From positions 62,001 to 126,000 of the forward strand of contig JBCBZG010000005.1 in NCBI GenBank assembly GCA_039815465.1: a DNA stretch of 64,000 bases, in the 5' to 3' direction. The notes under the pieces were generated by a model. That model had not been told where the DNA came from, did no database searches, and saw only the letters and a list, made by a program, of their open reading frames with translations. Made by a program: the position numbers and the translations under genes. The DNA comes from Shimia_B sp039815465 (GTDB taxonomy: Bacteria; Pseudomonadota; Alphaproteobacteria; Rhodobacterales; Rhodobacteraceae). Shown here piece by piece: positions 16,811-24,668 of the stretch. Each line of letters begins with the position of its first letter. Positions within the stretch are counted from its first letter, which is position 1.

Positions 16811-19711
16811 ATGCCTGAGCAAAAATTCATCGAGGTGCGCGGCGCGCGCGAGCACAACCTTAAAGGCATCGACGTGGACATTCCGCGCGATGAGCTTGTG
16901 GTGATCACGGGGCTTTCGGGCTCCGGCAAGTCATCGCTCGCCTTTGATACGATCTATGCCGAAGGGCAGCGGCGCTATGTGGAATCGCTGAGCGCCTATG
17001 CGCGCCAGTTCCTCGATATGATGGAAAAGCCGGATGTCGATCACATCTCCGGCCTGTCGCCCGCGATCTCGATTGAACAAAAGACCACCTCGAAGAACCC
17101 GCGGTCGACGGTGGGTACGGTCACAGAGATTTACGACTACATGCGGCTGCTTTTTGCGCGCGCGGGCACGCCCTATTCCCCCGCCACGGGGCTGCCGATC
17201 GAGGCGCAGCAGGTCCAGGACATGGTTGACCGGATCATGGACATGGAAGAGGGGACGCGCGGCTACCTGCTTGCCCCTATCATTCGCGATCGCAAGGGGG
17301 AGTACCGCAAGGAATTCCTAGAGCTGCGCAAGCAGGGCTTTCAGCGCGTGAAGGTCGACGGGGAGTTTTACGAGCTCGATACGCCGCCGACGCTCGATAA
17401 GAAATACCGCCACGACATTGATGTCGTCGTGGACCGGATCGTTGTGCGAGAAGGGTTAGAGACGCGTCTGGCGGACTCGCTGCGGACCGCGCTCGACCTC
17501 GCGGACGGGATTGCGGTGTTGGAGACGGCGCCAAATCGGATTGACCCAGACGATGTGATCGAGCCGAGCAGCCAGCAGGAACCAGAGCGGATCACGTTTT
17601 CCGAGAATTTCGCCTGCCCAGTGAGCGGCTTTACGATCCCGGAGATCGAGCCGCGGCTGTTTTCGTTTAACGCGCCCTTTGGCGCCTGCCCTGATTGCGA
17701 CGGGTTGGGGCATGAGCTGTTCTTTGACGAACGGCTCGTTGTGCCCGATCAGGGAATCACGCTGGCTGACGGGGCACTGGCGCCGTGGCGTAAGGGCAAG
17801 TCGCCCTATTTCCTCCAGACCATCGACGCCATTGCGAAGCATTACGAGTTCGATAAGTCGCTGAAGTGGAAAGACCTGCCCGCCCACGTGCAACAGGTGT
17901 TCCTTTATGGGTCCGGCAAGGAGGAAATCCCCTTCCGCTATGACGAGGGCGGGCGCGTATACCAAGTCACGCGTACCTTCGAAGGCGTGGTCCCCAATAT
18001 GGAGCGGCGTTATCGCGAGACGGATTCGAACTGGATCCGGGAGGAGTTTGAGCGCTACCAAAACAACCGCCCTTGCGGCACGTGCGACGGCTACCGGCTG
18101 CGGCAGGAGGCACTTGCTGTTAAGATCGCGGGCGTCCATGTGGGCCAAGTGGTGCAGATGTCCATCCGCGAGGCTGCCGCCTGGTGCGAGGCTGTGCCAG
18201 AGAGCCTGACGCAGCAGAAAAACGAGATCGCGCGCGCGATTTTGAAGGAGATCCGGGAGCGGCTCGGATTCCTAAATAACGTTGGCCTTGAGTATCTTAC
18301 ACTGTCGCGTTCATCTGGAACCTTAAGCGGCGGGGAAAGCCAGCGTATTCGCTTAGCCTCCCAAATTGGGTCGGGTCTCACCGGGGTGCTCTACGTGCTC
18401 GATGAGCCGTCCATCGGGCTCCATCAGCGCGACAACGACCGGCTGCTTACGACGCTCAAGAACCTGCGCGACCAGGGCAACACGGTGATTGTTGTGGAAC
18501 ATGACGAGGAGGCCATTCGGGAGGCCGACTACGTCTATGACATCGGCCCCGGCGCAGGCGTTCACGGCGGCACGGTGGTGGCGCATGGGACGCCCCGGCA
18601 GATCATGGACACGCCAAACTCTGTGACCGGCGACTACCTATCTGGGCGGCGCGAGATCGCGATCCCGCCTGAGCGCCGCAAGGGCAAAGGCAAAGGCAAG
18701 TCGATCAAGGTCGTGAAAGCGACGGGCAACAATCTGCAAGGCGTCACGGTCGACTTCCCGCTGGGCAAGTTCGTCTGCGTCACCGGCGTGTCCGGTGGCG
18801 GTAAATCCACGTTGACGATTGAAACGCTGTTCAAAACCGCCTCCATGCGCCTCAACGGTGCGCGCCAGACACCTGCGCCGTGCGAGACGATCAAGGGTCT
18901 GGAGCACCTCGATAAGGTTATCGACATCGATCAGCGGCCCATCGGGCGCACGCCGCGATCGAACCCGGCGACATACACTGGCGCGTTCACGCCCATCCGC
19001 GATTGGTTTGCTGGCCTGCCAGAGGCTAAGGCGCGGGGCTACAAACCGGGGCGCTTTTCCTTCAACGTAAAAGGTGGCCGGTGCGAGGCCTGCCAGGGCG
19101 ATGGTGTCATCAAGATCGAGATGCACTTTCTCCCGGACGTGTATGTCCAGTGCGAAACCTGCGGCGGCGCGCGCTACAACCGCGAAACATTGGAGATTAA
19201 GTTCAAGGGCAAGAGCATTGCAGATGTGCTCGATATGACGGTGGAGGACGCGCAGGAATTCTTTAAGGCCGTGCCGACGATCCGGGAAAAGATGGATGCG
19301 CTCATGCGCGTTGGCCTGGGCTATATCAAAGTGGGACAGCAGGCGACGACGCTATCGGGTGGGGAAGCGCAGCGGGTGAAGCTGTCGAAAGAACTGTCCA
19401 AACGCTCCACCGGGCGGACGCTCTACATCCTTGATGAGCCGACGACAGGTCTGCACTTCGAAGACGTGCGCAAGTTGCTAGAGGTGCTGCACGAGCTTGT
19501 GGACCAGGGAAACTCAGTCGTGGTCATCGAACACAATCTCGATGTGGTGAAAACCGCGGACTGGATCATTGACGTGGGCCCCGAGGGCGGTGATGGCGGG
19601 GGCACAGTCGTGGCGACCGGCACGCCAGAACACGTCGCCGAGGTGGCGGAAAGCCATACAGGGCGGTACCTCAAGCCAATGCTGCAATCGGGTCGCGTCG
19701 CCGCGGAATGA
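16811..19711 (+). CDS. uvrA: Excinuclease ABC subunit A
   Basis: Damage-recognition ATPase of nucleotide excision repair. It has 966 residues with two ABC modules. The first Walker A is GLSGSGKS at residues 34-41. The first zinc module is in ACPVSGF ... GACPDCDGLG, the first signature motif is SGGESQRIRLA. The second half has GVSGGGKST, the zinc module RCEACQGDG ... CETCGGARYN, and LSGGEAQRVKL. Both Walker B regions end in LDEPS or LDEPTTGLH. The start at 16811 has a purine-rich GGGGGGCGGA before it. Expression should rise after DNA damage because of the SOS box at 16733. Confidence 0.98.
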   Translation: MPEQKFIEVRGAREHNLKGIDVDIPRDELVVITGLSGSGKSSLAFDTIYAEGQRRYVESLSAYARQFLDMMEKPDVDHISGLSPAISIEQKTTSKNPRSTVGTVTEIYDYMRLLFARAGTPYSPATGLPIEAQQVQDMVDRIMDMEEGTRGYLLAPIIRDRKGEYRKEFLELRKQGFQRVKVDGEFYELDTPPTLDKKYRHDIDVVVDRIVVREGLETRLADSLRTALDLADGIAVLETAPNRIDPDDVIEPSSQQEPERITFSENFACPVSGFTIPEIEPRLFSFNAPFGACPDCDGLGHELFFDERLVVPDQGITLADGALAPWRKGKSPYFLQTIDAIAKHYEFDKSLKWKDLPAHVQQVFLYGSGKEEIPFRYDEGGRVYQVTRTFEGVVPNMERRYRETDSNWIREEFERYQNNRPCGTCDGYRLRQEALAVKIAGVHVGQVVQMSIREAAAWCEAVPESLTQQKNEIARAILKEIRERLGFLNNVGLEYLTLSRSSGTLSGGESQRIRLASQIGSGLTGVLYVLDEPSIGLHQRDNDRLLTTLKNLRDQGNTVIVVEHDEEAIREADYVYDIGPGAGVHGGTVVAHGTPRQIMDTPNSVTGDYLSGRREIAIPPERRKGKGKGKSIKVVKATGNNLQGVTVDFPLGKFVCVTGVSGGGKSTLTIETLFKTASMRLNGARQTPAPCETIKGLEHLDKVIDIDQRPIGRTPRSNPATYTGAFTPIRDWFAGLPEAKARGYKPGRFSFNVKGGRCEACQGDGVIKIEMHFLPDVYVQCETCGGARYNRETLEIKFKGKSIADVLDMTVEDAQEFFKAVPTIREKMDALMRVGLGYIKVGQQATTLSGGEAQRVKLSKELSKRSTGRTLYILDEPTTGLHFEDVRKLLEVLHELVDQGNSVVVIEHNLDVVKTADWIIDVGPEGGDGGGTVVATGTPEHVAEVAESHTGRYLKPMLQSGRVAAE

Positions 19712-19727
19712 TGCGGCCCCGCGACCC
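19690..19727. terminator. Candidate stem-loop between convergent uvrA and a mini-ORF
   Basis: GGGTCGCG (19690-19697) pairs with CGCGACCC (19720-19727), and an inner CCGC/GCGG pair lies inside. There is no T-run on either side, so it would be a weak or Rho-assisted terminator at best. The left arm lies within the last codons of uvrA. Confidence 0.35.
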
Positions 19728-19735
19728 GGCAAGCG

Positions 19736-19819
19736 CTAGTTGCCTTGGCGGATAAGCCAGTAGGCCCCTAGGACTGCGAAAATGGCGATGAATGTGCCGA
19801 CGACTGCTGTGGTGGCCAT
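19736..19819 (-). CDS. 27-residue single-span membrane mini-protein
   Basis: Frame of 28 codons encoding a hydrophobic peptide: MATTAVVG, then a membrane segment rich in Phe, Ile, Ala and Leu over about residues 8-23, and a basic end LIRQGN. The ATG at 19819 is preceded by GGGGAG with six bases between, one of the best ribosome-binding sites in the window, which is the main reason to believe it. It is convergent with uvrA (25 bases between stops) and stands alone. Function unknown; similar unnamed mini-proteins are common in Rhodobacteraceae, but I cannot confirm a family here. Confidence 0.65.
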   Translation of the reverse strand: MATTAVVGTFIAIFAVLGAYWLIRQGN

Positions 19820-19891
19820 GGCTGACTCCCCTCTTTCAATTGTGCGGACGCATGAGGGGTAGCATAGCCTCAGGCGGCTTGGCCAGGACCG

Positions 19892-20764
19892 TTATGCGCC
19901 GCGCCCGCGCGTGGCAAAGCGGGGCAGCATGGCGCTGAAATCTGCGTCTCCCTGGCCTTCCTCCTCCACAAAGGCGGCGTAGAGCGCGGCTGCGGCGGCC
20001 CCGAGCGGGGTGTCGGCATCTGCCCCCTCCGCAGCCTCCTGGCTGAGCCTTAGGTCCTTTAGCATCAGTGCCGCTGCGAAGCCGGGTTTATAGTCATTGT
20101 CGGCTGGGCTCTGTGGACCAATGCCAGGGGCGGGGCAGTAGGCGTTCATGGACCAGGAATACCCAGACGAGGTGGAGACGACATCGAACATCGCCTGCCG
20201 GTCGAGCCCCAGCTTATCGGCGAGCGCAAACGCCTCGCAGGTGCCGATCATTGTGATCCCGAGGATCATGTTGTTACAGATCTTTGCCGCTTGTCCGTTG
20301 CCCGCAGGTCCGCAGTGGACGGCCTTTTGCCCCATGATGTCGAAGAGCGGTCTGGCCGTGTCGAACGCTGCCGCGTCGCCGCCCACCATAAAGGTGAGCG
20401 TGCCCGCCTGCGCGCCACCAATCCCGCCCGACACAGGCGCGTCGAGCGCGCCGAGGCCCCGTACGGCAGCGTCGGCGGCGACCTCACGCGCAGACGCCAC
20501 ATCCACTGTGGAGCAATCGAGCAGAACGGCACCTGGCGCCATAGCAGGCAGCACCTCCTCCGCGACCGCGCGCAAGATTGCGCCATTGGGCAGCATGGTG
20601 ATCACGACATCGGCGCCGCGCACGGCACTTTCGGCATCCGCATCGAGTGTGATGCCATCCGGTCGCGCCACCGTGTCAAAACCCACCACGTCGTGCCCCG
20701 CGGCTGCAAGGTTCGCGGCCATGGGCGCGCCCATGTTGCCAAGTCCGATAAAGCCGATCTTCAT
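19892..20764 (-). CDS. mmsB: 3-hydroxyisobutyrate dehydrogenase
   Basis: Oxidises 3-hydroxyisobutyrate to methylmalonate semialdehyde with NAD in valine degradation. The 290 residues begin with the Rossmann motif MKIGFIGLGNMGAPMAANLA. DAPVSGGIGGAQAGTLTFMVGG is the substrate-site block of the beta-hydroxyacid dehydrogenase family, and the catalytic lysine is in GPAGNGQAAKICNNM. Start at 20764 is chosen for its GGAGG seven bases upstream; the longer frame has no such site. It overlaps the upstream hydrolase gene by four bases (ATGA). Last gene of the valine run. Confidence 0.93.
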   Translation of the reverse strand: MKIGFIGLGNMGAPMAANLAAAGHDVVGFDTVARPDGITLDADAESAVRGADVVITMLPNGAILRAVAEEVLPAMAPGAVLLDCSTVDVASAREVAADAAVRGLGALDAPVSGGIGGAQAGTLTFMVGGDAAAFDTARPLFDIMGQKAVHCGPAGNGQAAKICNNMILGITMIGTCEAFALADKLGLDRQAMFDVVSTSSGYSWSMNAYCPAPGIGPQSPADNDYKPGFAAALMLKDLRLSQEAAEGADADTPLGAAAAALYAAFVEEEGQGDADFSAMLPRFATRGRGA

Positions 20765-21792
20765 TGCGGGTCCTCCAAGTTGAGCGTGTCTGGTCCGAGC
20801 GGCCGCAGCATCTGGCTCACCGCGACGGCAGGCAATCGGTCCAAGCTGTGCCGCCAACGGGGCGATTTGTCCTTGTCGATGATCTGCGCGCGGATGCCTT
20901 CTAAAAAGTCGCCGTGTTCCATGCTGCGCGCGGTGAAGCGGTACTCAAGCTCCAACGCGCGGGTGATGTCATCGGTGGACCTCAGCCGTCGGATGATATC
21001 GAGCCCGCACGCCATCGCGAGGGGGGAGTGGCGCGCGATGCGTTTGGCGGTCCCCCGCGCAAAGTCGCTATCGTCGCTTGCGAGCGCGCGGAATATATCA
21101 CCGGGTGTTTGGCCGTGGAAAAAGCGGTCAAGCTCCCCCTGCTGCTGGGCGAGCGGCGCGTCGGGCGCGGGGTGGCTGGGCAGGTCGTCTAAGACGCCGC
21201 TGACCAACGCGGCCTTCAATCCCGGCCAGTCCGCTTCGGGCACATAGTGGTCGGCAAACCCGGCAAAGATCGCATCGCCTGCCGACATGCGCGCTGCAGT
21301 GATGCCCAAGTAGTCGCCCGTGCGCCCGGGCGCATGGGCTAGCAGCATCGACCCGCCCACGTCAGGCACAAGGCCGATGGAGACCTCTGGCATCGCGATT
21401 TGTGAGCTTTCACAGACAATCCGGTGGGACGCGTGACAGCCCAGCCCCACGCCGCCACCCATGGTGAACCCCTGTAGGAAGGTGACGATAGGCTTTGGGT
21501 ATCGCGCGATTTTCGCGTTTAGACGATATTCATCTGTCCAAAACCGGCGCCCATAGGTGAAATCGCCTGCGGTGCCCGTGGCGTACATCTCCTGAATGTC
21601 GCCGCCTGCGCAAAAGGCCCGGTCGCCAACTGCGTCAATCATCACGAGCGCGATCGCATCCTCCGCGGCCCAGGCGGTGATCGCGCGCTCAATCTGCAAA
21701 CACATTGCGTGGCTGAGCGCGTTAAGCGCCTCTGGTCTGTTGAGCGTGATGCGCCCTGCGCGGCCTTCGATCCTAATGTCGATGTCAGCCAC
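20761..21792 (-). CDS. Enoyl-CoA hydratase/isomerase family, probable 3-hydroxyisobutyryl-CoA hydrolase
   Basis: Crotonase-fold enzyme of 343 residues. The length, well over the 260 of simple hydratases, and the context between an acyl-CoA dehydrogenase and mmsB favour 3-hydroxyisobutyryl-CoA hydrolase, which releases free 3-hydroxyisobutyrate in valine degradation. Visible blocks are GRAGRITLNRPEALNALSHAM, GAGGDIQEMYATG-like segment (here CAGGDIQEMY), GFTMGGGVGLGCHASHRIV and MPEVSIGLVPDVGGSMLLA. The start is taken as GTG at 21792, with GGGAG seven bases before it, overlapping the dehydrogenase stop by eight bases. Confidence 0.88.
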   Translation of the reverse strand: MADIDIRIEGRAGRITLNRPEALNALSHAMCLQIERAITAWAAEDAIALVMIDAVGDRAFCAGGDIQEMYATGTAGDFTYGRRFWTDEYRLNAKIARYPKPIVTFLQGFTMGGGVGLGCHASHRIVCESSQIAMPEVSIGLVPDVGGSMLLAHAPGRTGDYLGITAARMSAGDAIFAGFADHYVPEADWPGLKAALVSGVLDDLPSHPAPDAPLAQQQGELDRFFHGQTPGDIFRALASDDSDFARGTAKRIARHSPLAMACGLDIIRRLRSTDDITRALELEYRFTARSMEHGDFLEGIRAQIIDKDKSPRWRHSLDRLPAVAVSQMLRPLGPDTLNLEDPQ

Positions 21793-22921
21793 GCAACATC
21801 TCCCGCGCGGTGATGAGGCGCATGATCTCATTGGTGCCTTCCAGGATCTGATGCACGCGCAAATCCCGCACGATTTTTTCGATGCCGTAGTCAGCGAGGT
21901 AGCCGTAGCCACCATGCAGTTGCAGGCATTGATCGGCGACCTTGGAACCCACTTCGGTCACGAGCTTTTTGGCCATCGCGCAGCGTTTTGTGGCGTCCGG
22001 TGCACCGCCGTCGAGCGCGCGGGCCGCGGAGCGGAGAAAGACGCGCGCGGCCTCAAGCTCGATCTCCATCTCTGCCAGGCGAAACTGGAGTGCTTGAAAC
22101 TCGGTGAGCGGTTTCCCAAATGCCTGCCTCTCCCGCATGTAGCTCAGCGTCGCATCGAGCGCCGCTTGCGCACCGCCGAGCGAGCACGCCGCGATGTTCA
22201 GGCGCCCTCCATCGAGCCCCTTCATCGCGTAAGTGAAGCCCTGGCCTTCATCCCCCAGAAGGTTCGCGGCAGGGACCGGGCAGGCGTCGAGCTGCACTTG
22301 CCGGGTGGGCTGGGACCGCCAGCCCATTTTGTCCTCCAGCGCGCCAAAAGACAGCCCCGGTGCATCGGCGTCGACGACAATCGACGAAATGCCCTTTGGC
22401 CCCGCATCGCCTGTGCGTGACATCACGATATAGGCGTCAGAATACCCCCCGCCGGAGATGAACGCCTTTGCTCCTGTGAGCGTGTAACCCTCATTCGTGC
22501 GCTCAGCGCGGGTGCGGAGCGCGGCCGCGTCGGAACCTGATCCGGGTTCCGTCAAGCAGTAGCTGTAAAAGCGTGTCATCCCCACTGCCGCGTCCAAGCG
22601 CGCGGCGCGCATGGCATCGGAACCAAAGCGGTCGATCATCCAGGCGCACATGTTGTGGATGGATAGGAACGCAGACACGGATGGACAGGCCATCGCGAGC
22701 GCCTCGAACACGAGCGTGCTGTCGTGGCGCGACAGGCCAGACCCGCCCGCGTTTTCCCGCACATATAGCCCGCCAAAGCCAAGTGCGGCGAGCTTTGGCC
22801 AGAGGTCCTTGGGAATCGTGCCCTCGGCCTCCCAAGCTCGCGCGTTTGGGGCGATCTCATCCTGGCCGACGCGATATGCCATGTCGAAAATCGCCACCTG
22901 ATCGTCGGAGAGATCGTGCAT
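21785..22921 (-). CDS. Acyl-CoA dehydrogenase, probable isobutyryl-CoA dehydrogenase
   Basis: FAD enzyme of 378 residues that introduces the alpha-beta double bond into a short branched acyl-CoA. LTEPGSGSDAAAL is the first acyl-CoA dehydrogenase signature and QILEGTNEIMR near the C-terminus the second. The gene order with the hydrolase and mmsB suggests isobutyryl-CoA as substrate; other branched substrates cannot be excluded. The start ATG at 22921 is preceded by AAGAGG. A small palindrome lies 15-28 bases upstream of the ATG, and 143 bases separate it from mmsA, so it may have its own promoter. Confidence 0.9.
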   Translation of the reverse strand: MHDLSDDQVAIFDMAYRVGQDEIAPNARAWEAEGTIPKDLWPKLAALGFGGLYVRENAGGSGLSRHDSTLVFEALAMACPSVSAFLSIHNMCAWMIDRFGSDAMRAARLDAAVGMTRFYSYCLTEPGSGSDAAALRTRAERTNEGYTLTGAKAFISGGGYSDAYIVMSRTGDAGPKGISSIVVDADAPGLSFGALEDKMGWRSQPTRQVQLDACPVPAANLLGDEGQGFTYAMKGLDGGRLNIAACSLGGAQAALDATLSYMRERQAFGKPLTEFQALQFRLAEMEIELEAARVFLRSAARALDGGAPDATKRCAMAKKLVTEVGSKVADQCLQLHGGYGYLADYGIEKIVRDLRVHQILEGTNEIMRLITAREMLRG

Positions 22922-22935
22922 CTGAGCCTCTTAAT

Positions 22936-22949
22936 TGAACGCTTGTTCA
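22936..22949. promoter_or_regulatory. Operator-like palindrome before the acyl-CoA dehydrogenase gene
   Basis: TGAAC-GCTT-GTTCA is a perfect inverted repeat, 14 bases long, centred about 22 bases upstream of the ATG at 22921. It sits in an AT-richer patch, as expected for a promoter, and its shape resembles TetR-family operators that control fatty and branched-chain acyl-CoA genes. No TetR gene is nearby, so any regulator would act from elsewhere. Confidence 0.4.
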
Positions 22950-23064
22950 TAATAGGCGGAGCGTTTGCGCTTTGGCAAATGCCGGGTGCCTCCGGCAGGC
23001 GTTATTTTGGAATGATGAAGGGGGAGGGGCCCCGTCTCAAAAAAGCTCACCCGCCTGGGCTGTC

Positions 23065-24564
23065 CTATTCCATCACGGGAATGCTGAACTCCCCCCCCTC
23101 CTTGATGCCGGAGGGCCAGCGCGACGTGATCGTTTTGGTTCGGGTGTAGAATTTGATGGAATCCGGCCCATGCTGGTTCAAATCGCCGAACATGGATTTC
23201 TTCCAGCCGCCGAACGTGTGGTAGGCAAGCGGGACGGGGATTGGCACGTTAACGCCCACCATGCCGATGTTGATCCGGTTGGCAAAGTCGCGCGCCGTGT
23301 CGCCGTCCCGGGTAAAGATCGCGGTGCCGTTGCCGTATTCGTGGTCCATAGCCAGCCCGATGGCCTCTTCGTAGGTTTGCGCGCGCACGGTTGTCAGGAC
23401 GGGGCCGAAGATTTCGGTTTTGTAGATGTCCATGTCCTTGGTGGCGTGGTCAAAAAGATGCGCGCCCACAAAGAAGCCATCTTCGTACCCTTGCAGCCGG
23501 AAATCGCGCCCGTCCACCACGAGCTTTGCCCCTTGGTCGATGCCGGATTGCACAAGGCGTTCGATGTTCGCCTTAGCAGCCGCGGTGACAACGGGGCCGT
23601 AGTCGACGTCGTTGCCTGCGGTGTAAGGGCCGACCTTGAGCGCCTCGATGCGGGGGACGAGCTTTTCGATGAGCCTATCCGCGGCCTCGTCCGTGACGGG
23701 AACTGCGACGGAGATGGCCATGCAGCGTTCACCCGCCGCGCCGTAGCCTGCGCCCACAAGCGCGTCTGCGGCTTGGTCCATATCCGCGTCGGGCATGATG
23801 ATCATGTGGTTCTTGGCGCCGCCAAAGCATTGCACCCGCTTCCCGTGGGCGCAGCCCTGAGCGTAGATGTATTCCGCGATGGGCGTGGAGCCGACAAAGC
23901 CCACCGATTGAATGACAGGGTGCTCTAGGATCGCGTCGACGGCTTCCTTGTCGCCATTGACGACCTGTAAGATGCCCTTTGGCAGGCCCGCTTCTTCCAT
24001 CAGAGCGGCCAGCATCAGTGGGACAGAGGGGTCACGCTCCGACGGTTTCAGGATGAAAGCGTTGCCGCACACGATGGCGGGCGCGAACATCCACATCGGG
24101 ATCATCGCTGGAAAGTTGAATGGGGTGATGCCTGCCGTCACGCCGAGGGGTTGTTTCATCGAATACATGTCGATGCCCGGGCCAGCGCTGTCGGTGTATT
24201 CGCCCTTGAGCAGATGCGGCGCGCCGATGCAAAATTCGACAACTTCCAAGCCGCGTTGGACGTCGCCCTTGGCATCAGGCAGCGTTTTGCCGTGTTCTCG
24301 GCTCAGCGCTTCTGCCAGTTGGTCCATGTCGCGGTGGAGCAGCGACACAAACGCCATCATCACCCGCGCCCGGCGCTGCGGGTTCGTTGCGGCCCAGGCG
24401 GGCTGCGCGGCGGCTGCGATCGCCACCGCCTCGTTCACTTCTGCGGTGGAGGCGAGGGGGACTTTGGCCTGCACCTCGCCCGTGGCTGGGTTCATCACGT
24501 CGGCGAAACGGCCGGACGTCCCTGGGGTTTGGGCACCGTTCAGAAAATGTGTGAGCTCTTGCAT
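23065..24564 (-). CDS. mmsA: Methylmalonate-semialdehyde dehydrogenase (CoA-acylating)
   Basis: Converts methylmalonate semialdehyde to propionyl-CoA, the final oxidative step of valine degradation; it can also act on malonate semialdehyde. The frame is open further upstream, but MQELTHFLNG at 24564 is chosen because GGAGG lies five bases before it, giving 499 residues, the family size. The ALDH-fold catalytic cysteine is in GAAGERCMAISVAV. FGGAKNHMIIMPDAD and GQGRCMAL-like context match the CoA-acylating MmsA subgroup. Divergent from a LysR regulator with 104 bases between starts. Confidence 0.95.
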   Translation of the reverse strand: MQELTHFLNGAQTPGTSGRFADVMNPATGEVQAKVPLASTAEVNEAVAIAAAAQPAWAATNPQRRARVMMAFVSLLHRDMDQLAEALSREHGKTLPDAKGDVQRGLEVVEFCIGAPHLLKGEYTDSAGPGIDMYSMKQPLGVTAGITPFNFPAMIPMWMFAPAIVCGNAFILKPSERDPSVPLMLAALMEEAGLPKGILQVVNGDKEAVDAILEHPVIQSVGFVGSTPIAEYIYAQGCAHGKRVQCFGGAKNHMIIMPDADMDQAADALVGAGYGAAGERCMAISVAVPVTDEAADRLIEKLVPRIEALKVGPYTAGNDVDYGPVVTAAAKANIERLVQSGIDQGAKLVVDGRDFRLQGYEDGFFVGAHLFDHATKDMDIYKTEIFGPVLTTVRAQTYEEAIGLAMDHEYGNGTAIFTRDGDTARDFANRINIGMVGVNVPIPVPLAYHTFGGWKKSMFGDLNQHGPDSIKFYTRTKTITSRWPSGIKEGGEFSIPVME

Positions 24565-24630
24565 GTGATCCTCCATCGCCGCTCTGCGGACCATAGGGCT
24601 TGTCCTGGGGCCAGCCCAAGTGGCAAAGAG

Positions 24631-24645
24631 GCAAAAACGTTTTGC
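24631..24645. promoter_or_regulatory. Inverted repeat in the mmsA/LysR divergent promoter region
   Basis: GCAAAA-ACG-TTTTGC is a perfect inverted repeat. It is nested in a looser outer repeat, TGGCAAA (24621-24627) and TTTTGCC (24648-24654). It lies 24 bases before the regulator start and 66 before mmsA, where a LysR-type regulator controlling both genes would bind. The match to a T-N11-A core is compatible with the family. Confidence 0.5.
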
Positions 24646-24668
24646 GATTTTGCCTGTGCGGAGCAGAA

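Noticed and set aside
22936..22949. GAAC/GTTC pair considered as another SOS box
   Set aside because: The alphaproteobacterial box is a direct repeat GTTC-N7-GTTC; this is an inverted repeat with four bases between.
23160..23185. A GGTTCAAATCG sequence resembling a tRNA T-arm
   Set aside because: It lies inside mmsA coding sequence and no acceptor, anticodon or D-arm pairing was found around it.
22972..23928. A 318-codon plus-strand frame over mmsA
   Set aside because: Antisense to mmsA, whose catalytic motifs are clear.
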